Below the pieces are notes generated by a model, which was not told the origin of the DNA, ran no database searches, and saw nothing but the letters and a program-made list of their open reading frames with translations. Positions 51,766-61,224 of a stretch of 64,000 nt of DNA are shown here, piece after piece. The DNA is from Nonomuraea angiospora (GTDB taxonomy: Bacteria > Actinomycetota > Actinomycetes > Streptosporangiales > Streptosporangiaceae), in assembly GCF_014873145.1 (NCBI RefSeq), contig NZ_JADBEK010000001.1, forward strand, positions 11,098,001 through 11,162,000. The letters are read 5' to 3'. Every line of letters starts with the position of its first letter. Within the stretch, counting starts at the first letter, position 1. The position numbers and the translations under genes are program-made.

Positions 51766-52743
51766 CTCCTTCAGCGACCCGATCGTGGCCAGGACGGCCG
51801 TCGGCTCGTATCCGCAGTGCGCCATGCAGTTGTCGCACCGGGGGTCGCGGCCCCGGCCGTAGGCCGTCCAGTCGGTGTCCTCGATCAGCTCGCGGTAGGT
51901 CCGCGCGTACCCGTCGGCCATCAGGTAGCACGGCCGCTGCCAGCCGAACAGCGAGTACGACGGGATGGCCCAGGCGGTGCACGGCAGCTCGATCCGGCCC
52001 TCCAGGAAGTCCAGGAACAGCGGCGAGTGGTTGAACCGCCAGCGCCTGCGCCGACCGCCGGCGAAGGCCTCGCGGAACAGCGCGCGCGTCTCCCGCACGC
52101 CCATGAACCGGTCCTGCACGGGCGCCTTCTCGTACGCGTACGCCGGCGAGATCATCATCTGGTCGACGGCGAGCTCGTCGTTGAGGTAGTCGAGCACCTC
52201 GATGACGGTTCGCGGGCTGTCCGTGGAGAAGAACGTCGTGTTGGTGGTGACCCGGAAGCCGCGCCGCCGGCACTCGCGCACGGCGGCGACCGCCTCGTCG
52301 AAGACGCCCTCCTTGCACACCGAGGCGTCGTGGCGCTCGCGCACCCCGTCGATGTGCACGGTCCAGGCGAAGTATCGCGAGGGCTCGAACTCGTCGATCT
52401 TCTTGGGGATCAGCAGCGCGTTCGTGCACAGGAACACGTACTTCTTCATGCCGACGAGCCGGCGGACCAGCTCGCCGATCTGCGGGTGCATGAGCGGCTC
52501 CCCGCCGGCGATGGACACCATCGGGGCGCCGCACTCCTCGATGGCGGCGACGGCCTGCTCCACCGGCATGCGCTGCTTCAGCACGTCGGCCGGATGCTGG
52601 ATCTTGCCGCAGCCGGCGCATTTGAGGTTGCAGGCGAACAGCGGCTCCAGCTCCACCAGCAGCGGGAACTTGGTCCGTCCCCGCAGCCGCTGGCGCAGGA
52701 TGTAGCCGCCGACGCGCAGGCTTTGGCGGAGCGGGATGGTCAT
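51739..52743 (-). CDS. hpnH: HpnH, radical SAM adenosyl-hopane synthase
   Basis: This 334-residue protein has CxxxCxxC at Cys38-Cys42-Cys45 (FACNLKCAGCGK), the AGGEPL SAM motif, and the family-typical IQHPADVLKQRMPVEQA and NTTFFSTDSPRTVIEVLDYLND segments, which make the HpnH call secure. HpnH joins the 5'-deoxyadenosyl radical to diploptene to give adenosylhopane, the first step of extended hopanoid synthesis. Its ATG overlaps the hpnG stop (ATGA). It is the last gene of the hopanoid operon. Confidence 0.96.
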   Translation of the reverse strand: MTIPLRQSLRVGGYILRQRLRGRTKFPLLVELEPLFACNLKCAGCGKIQHPADVLKQRMPVEQAVAAIEECGAPMVSIAGGEPLMHPQIGELVRRLVGMKKYVFLCTNALLIPKKIDEFEPSRYFAWTVHIDGVRERHDASVCKEGVFDEAVAAVRECRRRGFRVTTNTTFFSTDSPRTVIEVLDYLNDELAVDQMMISPAYAYEKAPVQDRFMGVRETRALFREAFAGGRRRRWRFNHSPLFLDFLEGRIELPCTAWAIPSYSLFGWQRPCYLMADGYARTYRELIEDTDWTAYGRGRDPRCDNCMAHCGYEPTAVLATIGSLKESLRAIRSG

Positions 52744-53327
52744 GACAGCACTTCCTTGGGTAGCACCGCCGCCCAGCGCACCAGGGCGGGGCCGAGGGCG
52801 GCGAGCGTGCGACGGGCGGCGACGCCGCGGGTGAGCGTGGCCAGGCTCAGCAGCGGCGCCTCGGGCGTGTCGACGATGACCCGCACGGCGGCCAGCGGGC
52901 GTCCCGCGGCGGCGCGGGCCAGCGGGCCGGTCTCCATGTCCACGGCGTACGCGCCCTCCGCGGCCAGGCGGTGCCGCTCCGCGCCGCGGACCAGGCGATC
53001 GGCGGTGACCAGCGGCCCGATCGAGGCGGGCAGGCCGGCCTCGGCCAGCTCGCCGGCGAGGAGGGGCGCGGACGGGCAGGGATGGACGCGTCCCCTGAAC
53101 CGGACCTCGCTCGCCACCAGGACGTCGCCGGGCCGCAGGTTCCGGCCGGCGGCCCCGCCGAAGCCGACCACGGCCACCGCCTCCCGCCAGGCCAGGCCCG
53201 CGGCCGCGCGGGCCGCCCGGCGCGGGCCGACCCCGGTGACGACGACCCTGGCCAGGTGGGCCGGCAGGCCGCGCCTGATCGCGCGGGCCTCGATCCCGAG
53301 CGCGGCGCAGACCAGCAGCGCCGTCAT
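52740..53327 (-). CDS. hpnG: HpnG, hopanoid-associated nucleosidase/phosphorylase
   Basis: This 195-residue protein of the MTA/SAH nucleosidase fold has VVGFGGAAG near 52, YAVDMETGPLARAA (the ribose-binding Glu and Met region) and VRVIVDTPEA. HpnG removes adenine from adenosylhopane to give ribosylhopane. It lies between shc and hpnH, overlapping both by 4 nt (ATGA). It is slightly shorter than typical family members, but the motifs are present. Confidence 0.9.
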   Translation of the reverse strand: MTALLVCAALGIEARAIRRGLPAHLARVVVTGVGPRRAARAAAGLAWREAVAVVGFGGAAGRNLRPGDVLVASEVRFRGRVHPCPSAPLLAGELAEAGLPASIGPLVTADRLVRGAERHRLAAEGAYAVDMETGPLARAAAGRPLAAVRVIVDTPEAPLLSLATLTRGVAARRTLAALGPALVRWAAVLPKEVLS

Positions 53328-55201
53328 GACAGCTCCCTGTCGCGGCGCAGGTAGCGCCCGAGGGCGCTGATCGGGAAGACGAGCCGGTAGAGGTGGTAGT
53401 TGATGTAGAAGTCGCCGGGGAAACCCGTGCCCGTGAAGTACGGCTCGTCCCAGGTGCCGTCGGGCCGCTGCCGCTCGACCAGCCAGCGCACCCCCCTTTC
53501 CACCGCCGGGGAGCGTTCGCCGGCGGCGAGCAGGGCCAGCAGCGCCCAGGCGGTCTGCGAGGCGGTCGAGGCCCCGCGGCCGATCCAGCCCGGGTCGCGG
53601 TAGGAACGCAGGTCCTCGCCCCAGCCGCCGTCGTCGTTCTGGTGGCGTTCCAGCCAGGCGACGGCCCGGCGTACGGAGGAATGCCCGGGACGGACCCCCG
53701 CGGCGACGAGGGCGGGCACGGCGGCACCGGTGCCGTAGACGTGGTTCGCGCCCCAGCGGCCGAACCACGATCCGTCCTCCTCCTGCGCCTTGAGCAGCCA
53801 GATCACGGCCCTGCGCAGGACGGGGGAGCCGGGCCGCTCCTTGGCCAGGGCCTCGACGACGTGCGCGGTGACGTCGGCGGACGGCGGGTCGATCACCGCG
53901 CCGAAGTCGCAGAAGGGCAGCTTGGTGCAGAGCGGGCGGTCGTTGTCGGCGTCGAACGCCGCGAAGCCGCCGTCGGCGCTCGCCATGCCGGCCATCCAGC
54001 GGACCCCGCGCTCGATCGCCGGCCGCACGCCGGGGCGGTCCAGCCGGCGCAGCGCGAGCACCACCTCCGCCGTGTCGTCGATGTCGGGATAGCCGTCGTT
54101 GTCGAACTCGAACGCCCAGCCGCCGGGCGGCAGGCCGGGCCGGCGCACCGCCCAGTCTCCCGTCCTCGTGACCTCCTCGCGCAGCAGCCAGTCGGCGGCC
54201 CCGGTGACGGCCGGATGGTCGGCGGGGGTGCCCGCGTCGAGCAGCGCGTTGATCGCCAGCGCCGTGTCCCATACGGGGGACTGGCACGCCTCCAACCGGC
54301 GCCCCTTCTCGTCGCGGACGGTGAACCGGTCGAGCCCCCCGATCGCCCTGCGCATCACCGGGTGGTCCAGGTCGTAGCCGGATAGGTGGAGCGCGATGAT
54401 CGAGTACACCCACGGCGGCTGGATCCCGCCCCAGGAGCCGTCGGCCTCCTGGCGGGCGACGACCCAGTCGACGGCGCGCCTCAGCGCGGCCCGCCGCAGG
54501 GCCCGCGACGGGCGCCGCTCGTACCGGTGCAACACCCGGTCCAGCGCGCCGAACGCCGCCTCCCAGCCCCCGCCCGCCGCGCGGCGCGGCGCCCGGCCGG
54601 TGCGCAGCTCGGGCAGCTCGAACGGGAGCCCGCGCACCGGCCGGTACGCGGTCACGACGGTCAGGGGCACGATCGTCTGCCTGGCCCAGCAGGCCCAGTC
54701 GTAGACGTTGAGCGGGAACCACGAAGGCAGGAAGATCATCTCGGGGGGCATGACCGGCAGGTCCCGCCACGGCCACTCCCCGAACAGGGCCAGCCAGATC
54801 CGGGTGAACACCCGGCTGGCCTCGATCCCGCCCATGGCCCGGACCTGCTGCGAGGCGGCCCGCATGTGCTCCGCGCCGGGCGGATCGCCCGCGAGCCGCA
54901 GCGCGGTGTACGCCTCGATCGTGGTGGACAGCTCCGCGGGCCCCTCGTGGAAGTTGGCCCACGTGCCGTCGGCCCGCTGCTCGGAGCGGATCCACCGGGC
55001 GGCCTCGGCCGTGTCCTCCTCGGTGCGGATGCCGAGGAACTGCCGCAGCAGCAGATCCTCCGCGTCCATGCTCACGTTCGTCTGCAGCTCGCCCTTCCAC
55101 CAGCCCTCCGGGGACCGCAGGCCGATCAGGTGGTCGCAGGCGGCCCGGAGGGCGTGCCCGGCGTCGGTGAGCAGGCTCGGGGTCGTCTCGAGGGTGGTCA
55201 T
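53324..55201 (-). CDS. shc: Squalene-hopene cyclase
   Basis: This 625-residue protein has the DxDD protonation motif at Asp373-Ile-Asp375-Asp376-Thr, together with several QW repeats (for example GSWFGRWGANHVYG and GGWGEDLRSY). The protein is a monotopic membrane enzyme of two alpha/alpha barrels that folds squalene to hopene or hopanol in one step. Its stop overlaps the hpnG start, and it begins 1 nt after the polyprenyl synthase stop. Length and motifs are those of a full enzyme. Confidence 0.97.
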   Translation of the reverse strand: MTTLETTPSLLTDAGHALRAACDHLIGLRSPEGWWKGELQTNVSMDAEDLLLRQFLGIRTEEDTAEAARWIRSEQRADGTWANFHEGPAELSTTIEAYTALRLAGDPPGAEHMRAASQQVRAMGGIEASRVFTRIWLALFGEWPWRDLPVMPPEMIFLPSWFPLNVYDWACWARQTIVPLTVVTAYRPVRGLPFELPELRTGRAPRRAAGGGWEAAFGALDRVLHRYERRPSRALRRAALRRAVDWVVARQEADGSWGGIQPPWVYSIIALHLSGYDLDHPVMRRAIGGLDRFTVRDEKGRRLEACQSPVWDTALAINALLDAGTPADHPAVTGAADWLLREEVTRTGDWAVRRPGLPPGGWAFEFDNDGYPDIDDTAEVVLALRRLDRPGVRPAIERGVRWMAGMASADGGFAAFDADNDRPLCTKLPFCDFGAVIDPPSADVTAHVVEALAKERPGSPVLRRAVIWLLKAQEEDGSWFGRWGANHVYGTGAAVPALVAAGVRPGHSSVRRAVAWLERHQNDDGGWGEDLRSYRDPGWIGRGASTASQTAWALLALLAAGERSPAVERGVRWLVERQRPDGTWDEPYFTGTGFPGDFYINYHLYRLVFPISALGRYLRRDRELS

Positions 55202-55202
55202 G

Positions 55203-56213
55203 TCAGTGGTCCCTGGATGTGATGAATCGGGCGATGTGTAGGAATTCGGCGCGTACGTCCGCGGGCATGTCCACGGCGTCGAGGCACCGGGTCGCGGCGT
55301 CGAAGCGCCGCCCGGCCTCCAGTTCGGCCCACGCCCGCCCGCCGGCCTGCTCGACCAGGCCGGCGGCCTCGCGCAGGTCGGCCTCCGTCAGCTCCCCGGG
55401 CCTGGCCAGCAGCCCCGCCAGGCGGCCTCCGGCCTCCGTACCGCTGGTGAGCGCGGCGACCACGGGCAGGCTCTTCTTGCGGACCCGCAGGTCGGCCAGC
55501 ACCGGCTTGCCCGTCACCTCGGGCCGCCCCCAGATGCCGAGCAGGTCGTCGGTCAGCTGGAAGGCCAGCCCGGCCTCGGTGCCGAACGCCTCCAGAGCGC
55601 CGGCCAGCGAGGCCGGACCCTCCGCCGCCATGACGCCGATCGAGCAGGCGCAGGCGAGCAACGAGGCGGTCTTGTGCCGCGACATCAGCAGGCACTCCTC
55701 CCGCGTCACGTCGTCGCGGTCCTGGAACTCCAGATCCAGGGCCTGGCCCGCGATGAGCGAGAGCGTGGCGTCATTGAGCGCGCGGGCGGCCGCCGCGCAG
55801 CCGGGGGTGCCCTGTTTCAGCAGCAGTTCCAGGGCCAGGGCGAACAGCGCGTTGCCGCAGAGGATCGCCTGGGCGCGCCCGAAGACCGTCCAGGCGGCCG
55901 GATGGTGCCGGCGCACCGGGTCGTCGTCCATGACGTCGTCGTGCAGGAGGGAGAACGCGTGCACCAGCTCCACCGCGGCGGCGGCGGGCAGGCACCGTTC
56001 GACGTCCGCTCCCGCGGCCCGGGCCGACAGCACCGCGAGCGTGGGCCGCAGCGCCTTGCCACCGGCCGCGCGGGGCCGGCCGTCGCCGTCGGTCCAGCCG
56101 AAGTGGTAGCGGGCGACGCGGGCGATGCGCGGGTCGAGGTGGCCGACGGCCTCGCGCAGCACCGGCTCGACGAGCTCGCGGGCGGCCTCCGCCGGCGGCA
56201 GGGTCAGGGTCAT
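55203..56213 (-). CDS. Polyprenyl (probably farnesyl) diphosphate synthase
   Basis: This 336-residue protein has the first Asp-rich motif DDVMD at 92-96 and the second, LTDDLLG, near 220-225, with KALRPTL and the Lys/Arg/Gln residues of the substrate pocket. It condenses isoprenyl diphosphates. Chain length cannot be fixed by eye, but its place between hpnE and shc indicates supply of farnesyl diphosphate for squalene. Its ATG overlaps the hpnE stop (ATGA). Confidence 0.93.
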   Translation of the reverse strand: MTLTLPPAEAARELVEPVLREAVGHLDPRIARVARYHFGWTDGDGRPRAAGGKALRPTLAVLSARAAGADVERCLPAAAAVELVHAFSLLHDDVMDDDPVRRHHPAAWTVFGRAQAILCGNALFALALELLLKQGTPGCAAAARALNDATLSLIAGQALDLEFQDRDDVTREECLLMSRHKTASLLACACSIGVMAAEGPASLAGALEAFGTEAGLAFQLTDDLLGIWGRPEVTGKPVLADLRVRKKSLPVVAALTSGTEAGGRLAGLLARPGELTEADLREAAGLVEQAGGRAWAELEAGRRFDAATRCLDAVDMPADVRAEFLHIARFITSRDH

Positions 56214-57541
56214 GACACGCTCTCCTGATCTCGTACATGGTGTCTGACCAGGCGTGCGGCGTGCAGTCCGCTGCGCACGGCGCCCTCCATCGTGTCCGGC
56301 CAGCCGGTGTCGGTCCAGGCGCCGGCGAGATAGAGGCCGGGCCACCGGGTGGCGCTGCCCGGCCGGAGCGCCCCGCTGCCGGGGCCCTGGCGGAACGTCG
56401 CGCGCCGTTCCCTGGTGACGAAGAAGTCGGTCATCCTGGCCTCGCGCGCGGCCGGGAACACCGAGCGCAGCGCCGGGACGAAGGTCTCGCGGAGCTCCGC
56501 GGTCGGCCGGTCGATCCACGTGTCCGCGACCGACACCGAGACCGTCAGGTACTGCCCCTCGCCGAGCCCGGCGACGCGGGTCTTGTCGAACACCCACTGC
56601 ACGGGCGAGCCGGTGACCGCGACGAACGGCGCCCGCATGACGGGCCGGTCGTAGACCGCGTGGACGTTGATGATGGGGCTCGCGTCCAGTCTGCTCCATC
56701 CGTCCCGGCCGGGCGCGGCCTCTACGGGGACCAGCTTCGCGGCCTGCTCGTGGCGCGTCGCCACGACGACCGCCGACGCCCGGACCCGGACGCCGTCCAC
56801 GACGACGGCCGGACCCGGCTCGATGGCCGTGACCTTCGCCGACAGGCGCACCGCGCCGCCGCACCGCGCGATGGCGGCCCTGGCGGCGCTGTCGTGCAGC
56901 TCGCCGAGCGGCACCAGGGGGATGCCCAGGTCAGCGGCGTCGGGACGGCCGAGCAGCGCGGTCTTGAACACCTTCACCGCCGGGCCGAGCGCGGCCTCTT
57001 CGACCCCCGTGTTCAGGGCCGCGACCGCGAGCAGGTCCCAGAGCGCCTGCCGCACCGGGTCCCGCTGGCCGTGCGCCGCCAGCCAGCTCCCGAACGTCAC
57101 CGTGTCGAGAGCCGGATCGGCCGGGTCGAGCCTGCTCAGCGCGAGCGAGCCGCGCAGGGCCTGGAGCCGGTCGCCCGGCCCGAGCAGGCGGTATCGCGCG
57201 AGCGCGGGCACGAAGTGGAGCGGGCCGGGCAGCGCGGCGCGGCGCAGCCGCCCCGACCGGCCCGCCGCGCCGAGCACCCGCACGTCGAAGCGGCGCTGCA
57301 GGTCGATGAGCGCGCTGCCGCCGAGCCGTTCCAGGAGCCCCCGGTACGCCGTGCAGCAGCGCAGGAAGACGTGCTGGCCGTTGTCCACGGTCAGCCCGCC
57401 GCGCCGGAAGGAGTAGGTGGCGCCGCCCAGCCTCGGGCGGGCCTCGTACAGCGTCACGGGGCAGCCGGCCTCCGCGAGGGCGAGGGCGGCCGTGATGCCG
57501 GCCAGGCCGCCGCCGACCACCGCCACCGGCGCGATCGTCAT
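56210..57541 (-). CDS. hpnE: HpnE, hydroxysqualene dehydroxylase (FAD)
   Basis: This 443-residue protein has the FAD-binding dinucleotide motif VVGGGLAGITAALALAEAG at the N-terminus, RRGGLTVDNGQHVF (typical of HpnE) and the C-terminal FAD segment GLYLAGAWTDTGWPDTMEGAV. It reduces hydroxysqualene to squalene, the last step of the HpnCDE route. The ATG at 57541 is preceded in frame by a GTG at 57544. It follows hpnC by 16 nt. Confidence 0.95.
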   Translation of the reverse strand: MTIAPVAVVGGGLAGITAALALAEAGCPVTLYEARPRLGGATYSFRRGGLTVDNGQHVFLRCCTAYRGLLERLGGSALIDLQRRFDVRVLGAAGRSGRLRRAALPGPLHFVPALARYRLLGPGDRLQALRGSLALSRLDPADPALDTVTFGSWLAAHGQRDPVRQALWDLLAVAALNTGVEEAALGPAVKVFKTALLGRPDAADLGIPLVPLGELHDSAARAAIARCGGAVRLSAKVTAIEPGPAVVVDGVRVRASAVVVATRHEQAAKLVPVEAAPGRDGWSRLDASPIINVHAVYDRPVMRAPFVAVTGSPVQWVFDKTRVAGLGEGQYLTVSVSVADTWIDRPTAELRETFVPALRSVFPAAREARMTDFFVTRERRATFRQGPGSGALRPGSATRWPGLYLAGAWTDTGWPDTMEGAVRSGLHAARLVRHHVRDQESVS

Positions 57542-57557
57542 CACAGGGGCAGCCCTC

Positions 57558-58481
57558 TCATGCCGACGGCAGTCGTCGCAGGCCCGCGTCGGGCCGGCTC
57601 ATGGTCATGAGGACACGCGCCCACGCCCCGAGCAGGCGTGTGCGGCGTGGCCGGACGGCGCGGCCCAGGACGTCGTAGCGGGCGCCTCTCAGCGCGGCCA
57701 GCGTCGCGTGGCCGCCCGCGACGTAGCCCGCGACCGCCGTACGGGCGAAGCCGGACAACGTGGCGACGATCGCCTCCCCTTCGGTCAGCATCGTCCCGGC
57801 GCGTGCGGCCTGCACGGCCACCACCTCGCGCAGCCGCGGTGAGGTGGCCGCCGCCGCGAGGTCGCCGACCGGGCAGCCCGCCCGGCGCAGGTCCTCCTGC
57901 GGCAGGTAGACGCGGCCGCGCCGGTGGTCCTCGCCGACGTCCTGGCAGTGCTCGATGATCTGCAACGCCGAGCACACCTTGTCGGACAGCGCCAACCGGG
58001 GGCCGCTGACCTCGCCGAACACGTGCAGGACGAGATGGCCGACCGGGTTGGCCGACAGCTCGCAGTAGCCCAGGAGCCCGTCGAAGGTCTCGTAGCGGGT
58101 GACCGTCTGGTCGCGCCGGTTGGCCTCGATCAGGCGGCGGAACGGCTCGGCCGGGATCGAGCACTCCTGGACGGTACGGGCCAGCGCGCGGACCGGGCGG
58201 AGCAGTGGCGGGTGGCCGTCGTACAGCCGGGCGAGGTCGGCCTCGACCTCGTCCAGCAGTCTCAGGCGGTCGCCGGGGCGTTCCTCGTCGCCGATGTCGT
58301 CCACCGTGCGCGCGAAGCCGTACAGAGCCATGAGGTGGTCGCGGTGCCGGCGCGGCAGCAGCCGGGAGGCCACCGGGAAGTTCTCCCGGCGCGCCTTTTC
58401 CGCCGGCTCCCGCGAATGGCATCTCTCTGACCGCACGACAGGGAAATTATCCGGCGTCGGGGAACGCAAACATGACGGCAT
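57558..58481 (-). CDS. hpnC: HpnC, squalene-synthase-like enzyme (presqualene diphosphate to hydroxysqualene)
   Basis: This 307-residue trans-isoprenyl synthase fold protein has ENFPVASRLLP (HpnC type), the first Asp-rich motif in FARTVDDIGDE and the second in HCQDVGEDHRRGRVYLP. HpnC turns presqualene diphosphate into hydroxysqualene. The 20-30 residues before ENFPV are not conserved-looking and no ribosome site precedes the ATG at 58481, so the true start may be downstream. It is the first gene of the six-gene hopanoid operon, after an A+T-rich gap (58482-58570) that probably holds the promoter. Confidence 0.92.
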   Translation of the reverse strand: MPSCLRSPTPDNFPVVRSERCHSREPAEKARRENFPVASRLLPRRHRDHLMALYGFARTVDDIGDEERPGDRLRLLDEVEADLARLYDGHPPLLRPVRALARTVQECSIPAEPFRRLIEANRRDQTVTRYETFDGLLGYCELSANPVGHLVLHVFGEVSGPRLALSDKVCSALQIIEHCQDVGEDHRRGRVYLPQEDLRRAGCPVGDLAAAATSPRLREVVAVQAARAGTMLTEGEAIVATLSGFARTAVAGYVAGGHATLAALRGARYDVLGRAVRPRRTRLLGAWARVLMTMSRPDAGLRRLPSA

Positions 58482-58570
58482 TCTGTTGTCCGGCTATTTG
58501 CTCGGAATTTACTCCCGGGGCCGGGCCTGGAAAACGCCGTTTGATTTCCTGGGAAAAGGGGGAGTGGCCG

Positions 58571-59317
58571 TTATGGAAAGGCGATGCCGTGCTCGCGCAG
58601 CGGGCCCACGCGCAGGCCCATGACCCGGCAGCGCTCCAGGAGCGCGGGCAGGGCGTCGAGCGCCGGTCGCCAGGAGCCGGGAACGGAGGCGTGGTCGGAG
58701 TCATGGAGCAGGACGGTCGCCCCGCCGCGCAGCCCGGCCGCCACGGTGGCCAGTACCGAGCCGGGCGTGGCCGCGGCCTCCCAGTCCCGGCCCCAGACGG
58801 TCCACAACACGGGGCGCAACCCGCGCAGGCGGGCGGCGAGCAGCGCCTCCAGGCTGAGCGCGCCGTAGGGCGGCCGGTACCACGTCGCGCGCCCGCCGAC
58901 CGCCCGTACCAGGTCGGCGGTCCGGCCGATCTCGGCCGTCAGCCGTCCCGGCGGGGCGAGCAGGGGGTTGCCGTGCCGCCAGCCGTGCACGGCCAGTTCG
59001 TGACCCTCGGCCACGATGCGGCGGCCCAGCCACTCGTGGCGTTCGAGCAGCTCGCCGAGGACGAAGAAGGTCGCGTGACAGCCGAGCCGCCCCAGCTCGT
59101 CCAGGAAGTGGGGGGTCGAGCCGGGATGGGGCCCGTCGTCGAAGGTGAGCGCCACGTGGCCGGGGTCGCCGACGCCGGCGATGGAGGGCAGCCGCCGGCG
59201 GACCGGCGGCAGCCAGGTCACGGCGGGACCCGCGTGCAGCAGCGCCAGGCAGGCGAGCCCGAGCGGCAGCGCGGCGCGGCCGATCGGGGGACATGAGATG
59301 TCCAGGCTGGTCCTCAT
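58571..59317 (-). CDS. Polysaccharide deacetylase (NodB/CE4) with N-terminal membrane segment
   Basis: This protein of about 248 residues has NodB motifs TFDDGPHPGS, HGWRHGN (HxxxH metal ligands), YRPPYGALS and LLHDSDH. An N-terminal hydrophobic stretch (RAALPLGLACLALLHAGPAV) suggests a membrane anchor or uncleaved signal. It would N-deacetylate cell-wall or lipid-linked sugars. The only suitable ATG (59317) lies 20 nt inside the divergent glycosyltransferase gene, so the two 5' ends overlap. The start has no good ribosome site and is uncertain. Confidence 0.85.
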   Translation of the reverse strand: MRTSLDISCPPIGRAALPLGLACLALLHAGPAVTWLPPVRRRLPSIAGVGDPGHVALTFDDGPHPGSTPHFLDELGRLGCHATFFVLGELLERHEWLGRRIVAEGHELAVHGWRHGNPLLAPPGRLTAEIGRTADLVRAVGGRATWYRPPYGALSLEALLAARLRGLRPVLWTVWGRDWEAAATPGSVLATVAAGLRGGATVLLHDSDHASVPGSWRPALDALPALLERCRVMGLRVGPLREHGIAFP

Positions 59318-60395
59318 TCTCAGCGCGCCGATGGGCAGCGCCCATGACCGGGTCGCCGCCGAGCTGGCCGCCCGGCTCGCGGCCGAGAATGCCGATTCAG
59401 AGATCATCGATGTCCTCCAGCTGCTCCCATTCGGGCTGGGATCGGCGCTGCGCCGCGGATATCGCTGGATGATCCTGCGGGCCCCCTGGCTCTATGACGT
59501 CATCTACCAGGTCTTCTTCGTCGGCAAACGGGCCGCGGGCACCTCGCCGCTCACGGTGCTGGCCCTGCCCGCCCTGCGCCGGCTCGTCGCCGCCCGGTCG
59601 CCCGACGAGGTCGTCTCGACCTTCCACCTGGGGGCCCAGATCGCGGGGCTGCTGCGCGAGCGCGGCGGGCTGCCCTGCCCGAGCACGGTGCTGATCGTCG
59701 AGTTCACGGTGCACCGGCTGTGGCTGCACCCCGGCAACGACCGGTATCTGTGCCCGAATCCCGACATCGTCGGGGAGATCGCCGCTCGGAGCGGCCGTCC
59801 GGCGCTCTGCTGCGCTCCGGTCGTGCGCCCGGAGTTCGCGCGGGCGGTGGCCGATCCCGGGGGAGTGGCCGGCCGCGTCGGCGTGGACCCCGGCGACCGG
59901 CTCGTGCTGGTGTCGACCGGTTCGTGGGGCGTGGGGGACGTCGTCGAGACCGCGCGCACCCTGGCGGAATCGGGGCGGTACACGCCGCTCGTCCTGTGCG
60001 GGAACAACGCCGAGCTGCGGCGCCGCCTGCGGGCCGCCGGGCTGGGCCCGGCGCTGGGGTGGCGCGACGACGTGCCCGAGCTCATGGCGGCCACGTACGC
60101 CCTGGTCGACAACGGCTCCGGCCTGACCTGCCACGAGGCCTTCGCCGCCGGGCTGCCGGTCGTCATCCACCGGCCCATCGGCGGCCACGGCGTCGCCGGC
60201 GCGCGGGCGATGGCGGAGGCCGGGGTGAGCCTGCACACCGGCACCGCGTCCGAGCTGCTGGCGGCGCTGGACCTGCTCGAGGACCCGCGATCGTGCAAGC
60301 GCCAGGTGGACAGGGCGTACGCGCTGTCCTCCTCGATGCCGGTCCAGGCGGGCCTCGTCACCGCGCCGAGGGGGTCACGCTCCGACCCTAGATGA
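59298..60395 (+). CDS. MGDG-synthase-like glycosyltransferase (GT28 type)
   Basis: This 365-residue protein starts at the ATG at 59298 behind GGGGGA. The N-terminal LVLILSAPMGSAHDRVA matches the MGDG synthase entry motif, and the C-terminal half has the nucleotide-sugar domain: LVSTGSWGVGD, LVLCGNN, GWRDDVPELMAATYALVDNGSGLTCHEAFAAGLPVV. Such enzymes transfer a sugar to a lipid at the inner membrane face. Given the surrounding hopanoid genes, a hopanoid or diacylglycerol acceptor is possible. It overlaps the DMT gene by 8 nt at its 3' end (convergent). Confidence 0.88.
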   Translation: MSRLVLILSAPMGSAHDRVAAELAARLAAENADSEIIDVLQLLPFGLGSALRRGYRWMILRAPWLYDVIYQVFFVGKRAAGTSPLTVLALPALRRLVAARSPDEVVSTFHLGAQIAGLLRERGGLPCPSTVLIVEFTVHRLWLHPGNDRYLCPNPDIVGEIAARSGRPALCCAPVVRPEFARAVADPGGVAGRVGVDPGDRLVLVSTGSWGVGDVVETARTLAESGRYTPLVLCGNNAELRRRLRAAGLGPALGWRDDVPELMAATYALVDNGSGLTCHEAFAAGLPVVIHRPIGGHGVAGARAMAEAGVSLHTGTASELLAALDLLEDPRSCKRQVDRAYALSSSMPVQAGLVTAPRGSRSDPR

Positions 60396-61224
60396 GCGGC
60401 GAACGGGCCAGCGCGATGACCCCGTAGACCAGGAGCCCGGCGCCCGCCGCCTCCATCACCAGCCACGGCCCGGCGCGGATCGGCTCGCCGTACATCAGCG
60501 CGCCGTACAGGATGCCCGCCAGGGGGTCGCTGATGGTCAACGCCGGCTGGGCGACGACGAGGGTGCCGCTGTGCAGGGCGTTCTGCAGGAGGAACAGGCT
60601 GCACAGGCCCGCGGCCAGCATCGCGTACAGGGGCCAGGACACCGGCAGCGCGCGAGGGTCGTCCGCCAGGATCATCGTGCACTTCTTGATGAGCGTGGCC
60701 GTGAAGGCGAAGCCGATGCCCGCGGCCACGCCCAGCATGGCGGCCCGCGGGGAACCCCTGGTCAGGGAGCCCACCGTCACCAGCGCGGCGATCGTGGCCG
60801 AGGTCGCGACGGCGGCGATGATCCATTCGGCCGTGTCCGGGGTCCACCGCCCCGGGCCGGGGACCGCCGCGGCGAGGAACATCCCGAGGCCGGCCGACAA
60901 CGCGCCGATGGCCAGCCACGACCTCCTGTCCAGAACCGTGCCGAGCGCCCAGGAAATCATGATCATGGTGAACGGGAGCTCGATCACCAGGGCCGGCTGG
61001 ACCAGGGCGATGCCTCCCTTCGACAGCGCCGCCGCCTGGAAGAGGAAGCCCCCGATCATCGCCACGATCCCCCACCGCCACAGCGGGTTGGCGATCAGCG
61101 CCCGGATCAGGCCGAACCGCAGTCCCAGCTCCTGCGGCAGCGGACGCGCCGCTCGCCGCTGCAGGACCGACGTGGCGGCGTTGCACAGCGCGGCGAGCAC
61201 AGCCAGCAGCGCGGCAGCGATCAA
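60388..61224 (-). CDS. DMT-type multi-pass transporter
   Basis: This 278-residue protein has 9-10 hydrophobic helices arranged as two EamA-like halves (GIALVQPALVIELPFTMIMISWALG and VVAQPALTISDPLAGILYGALMYGEPI are matching half-repeats). The start is inferred as a TTG at 61224, which overlaps the hpnD stop (TTGA) in the style of its neighbours; no ATG or GTG fits. The substrate is unknown. Co-transcription with hpnD suggests a lipid-linked role, but this is only positional. Confidence 0.82.
   Translation of the reverse strand: MIAAALLAVLAALCNAATSVLQRRAARPLPQELGLRFGLIRALIANPLWRWGIVAMIGGFLFQAAALSKGGIALVQPALVIELPFTMIMISWALGTVLDRRSWLAIGALSAGLGMFLAAAVPGPGRWTPDTAEWIIAAVATSATIAALVTVGSLTRGSPRAAMLGVAAGIGFAFTATLIKKCTMILADDPRALPVSWPLYAMLAAGLCSLFLLQNALHSGTLVVAQPALTISDPLAGILYGALMYGEPIRAGPWLVMEAAGAGLLVYGVIALARSPLI

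Noticed and set aside
55203..56864. 553-aa frame extending the polyprenyl synthase upstream
   Set aside because: The extension overlies hpnE in another frame; the ATG at 56213 fits the family N-terminus.
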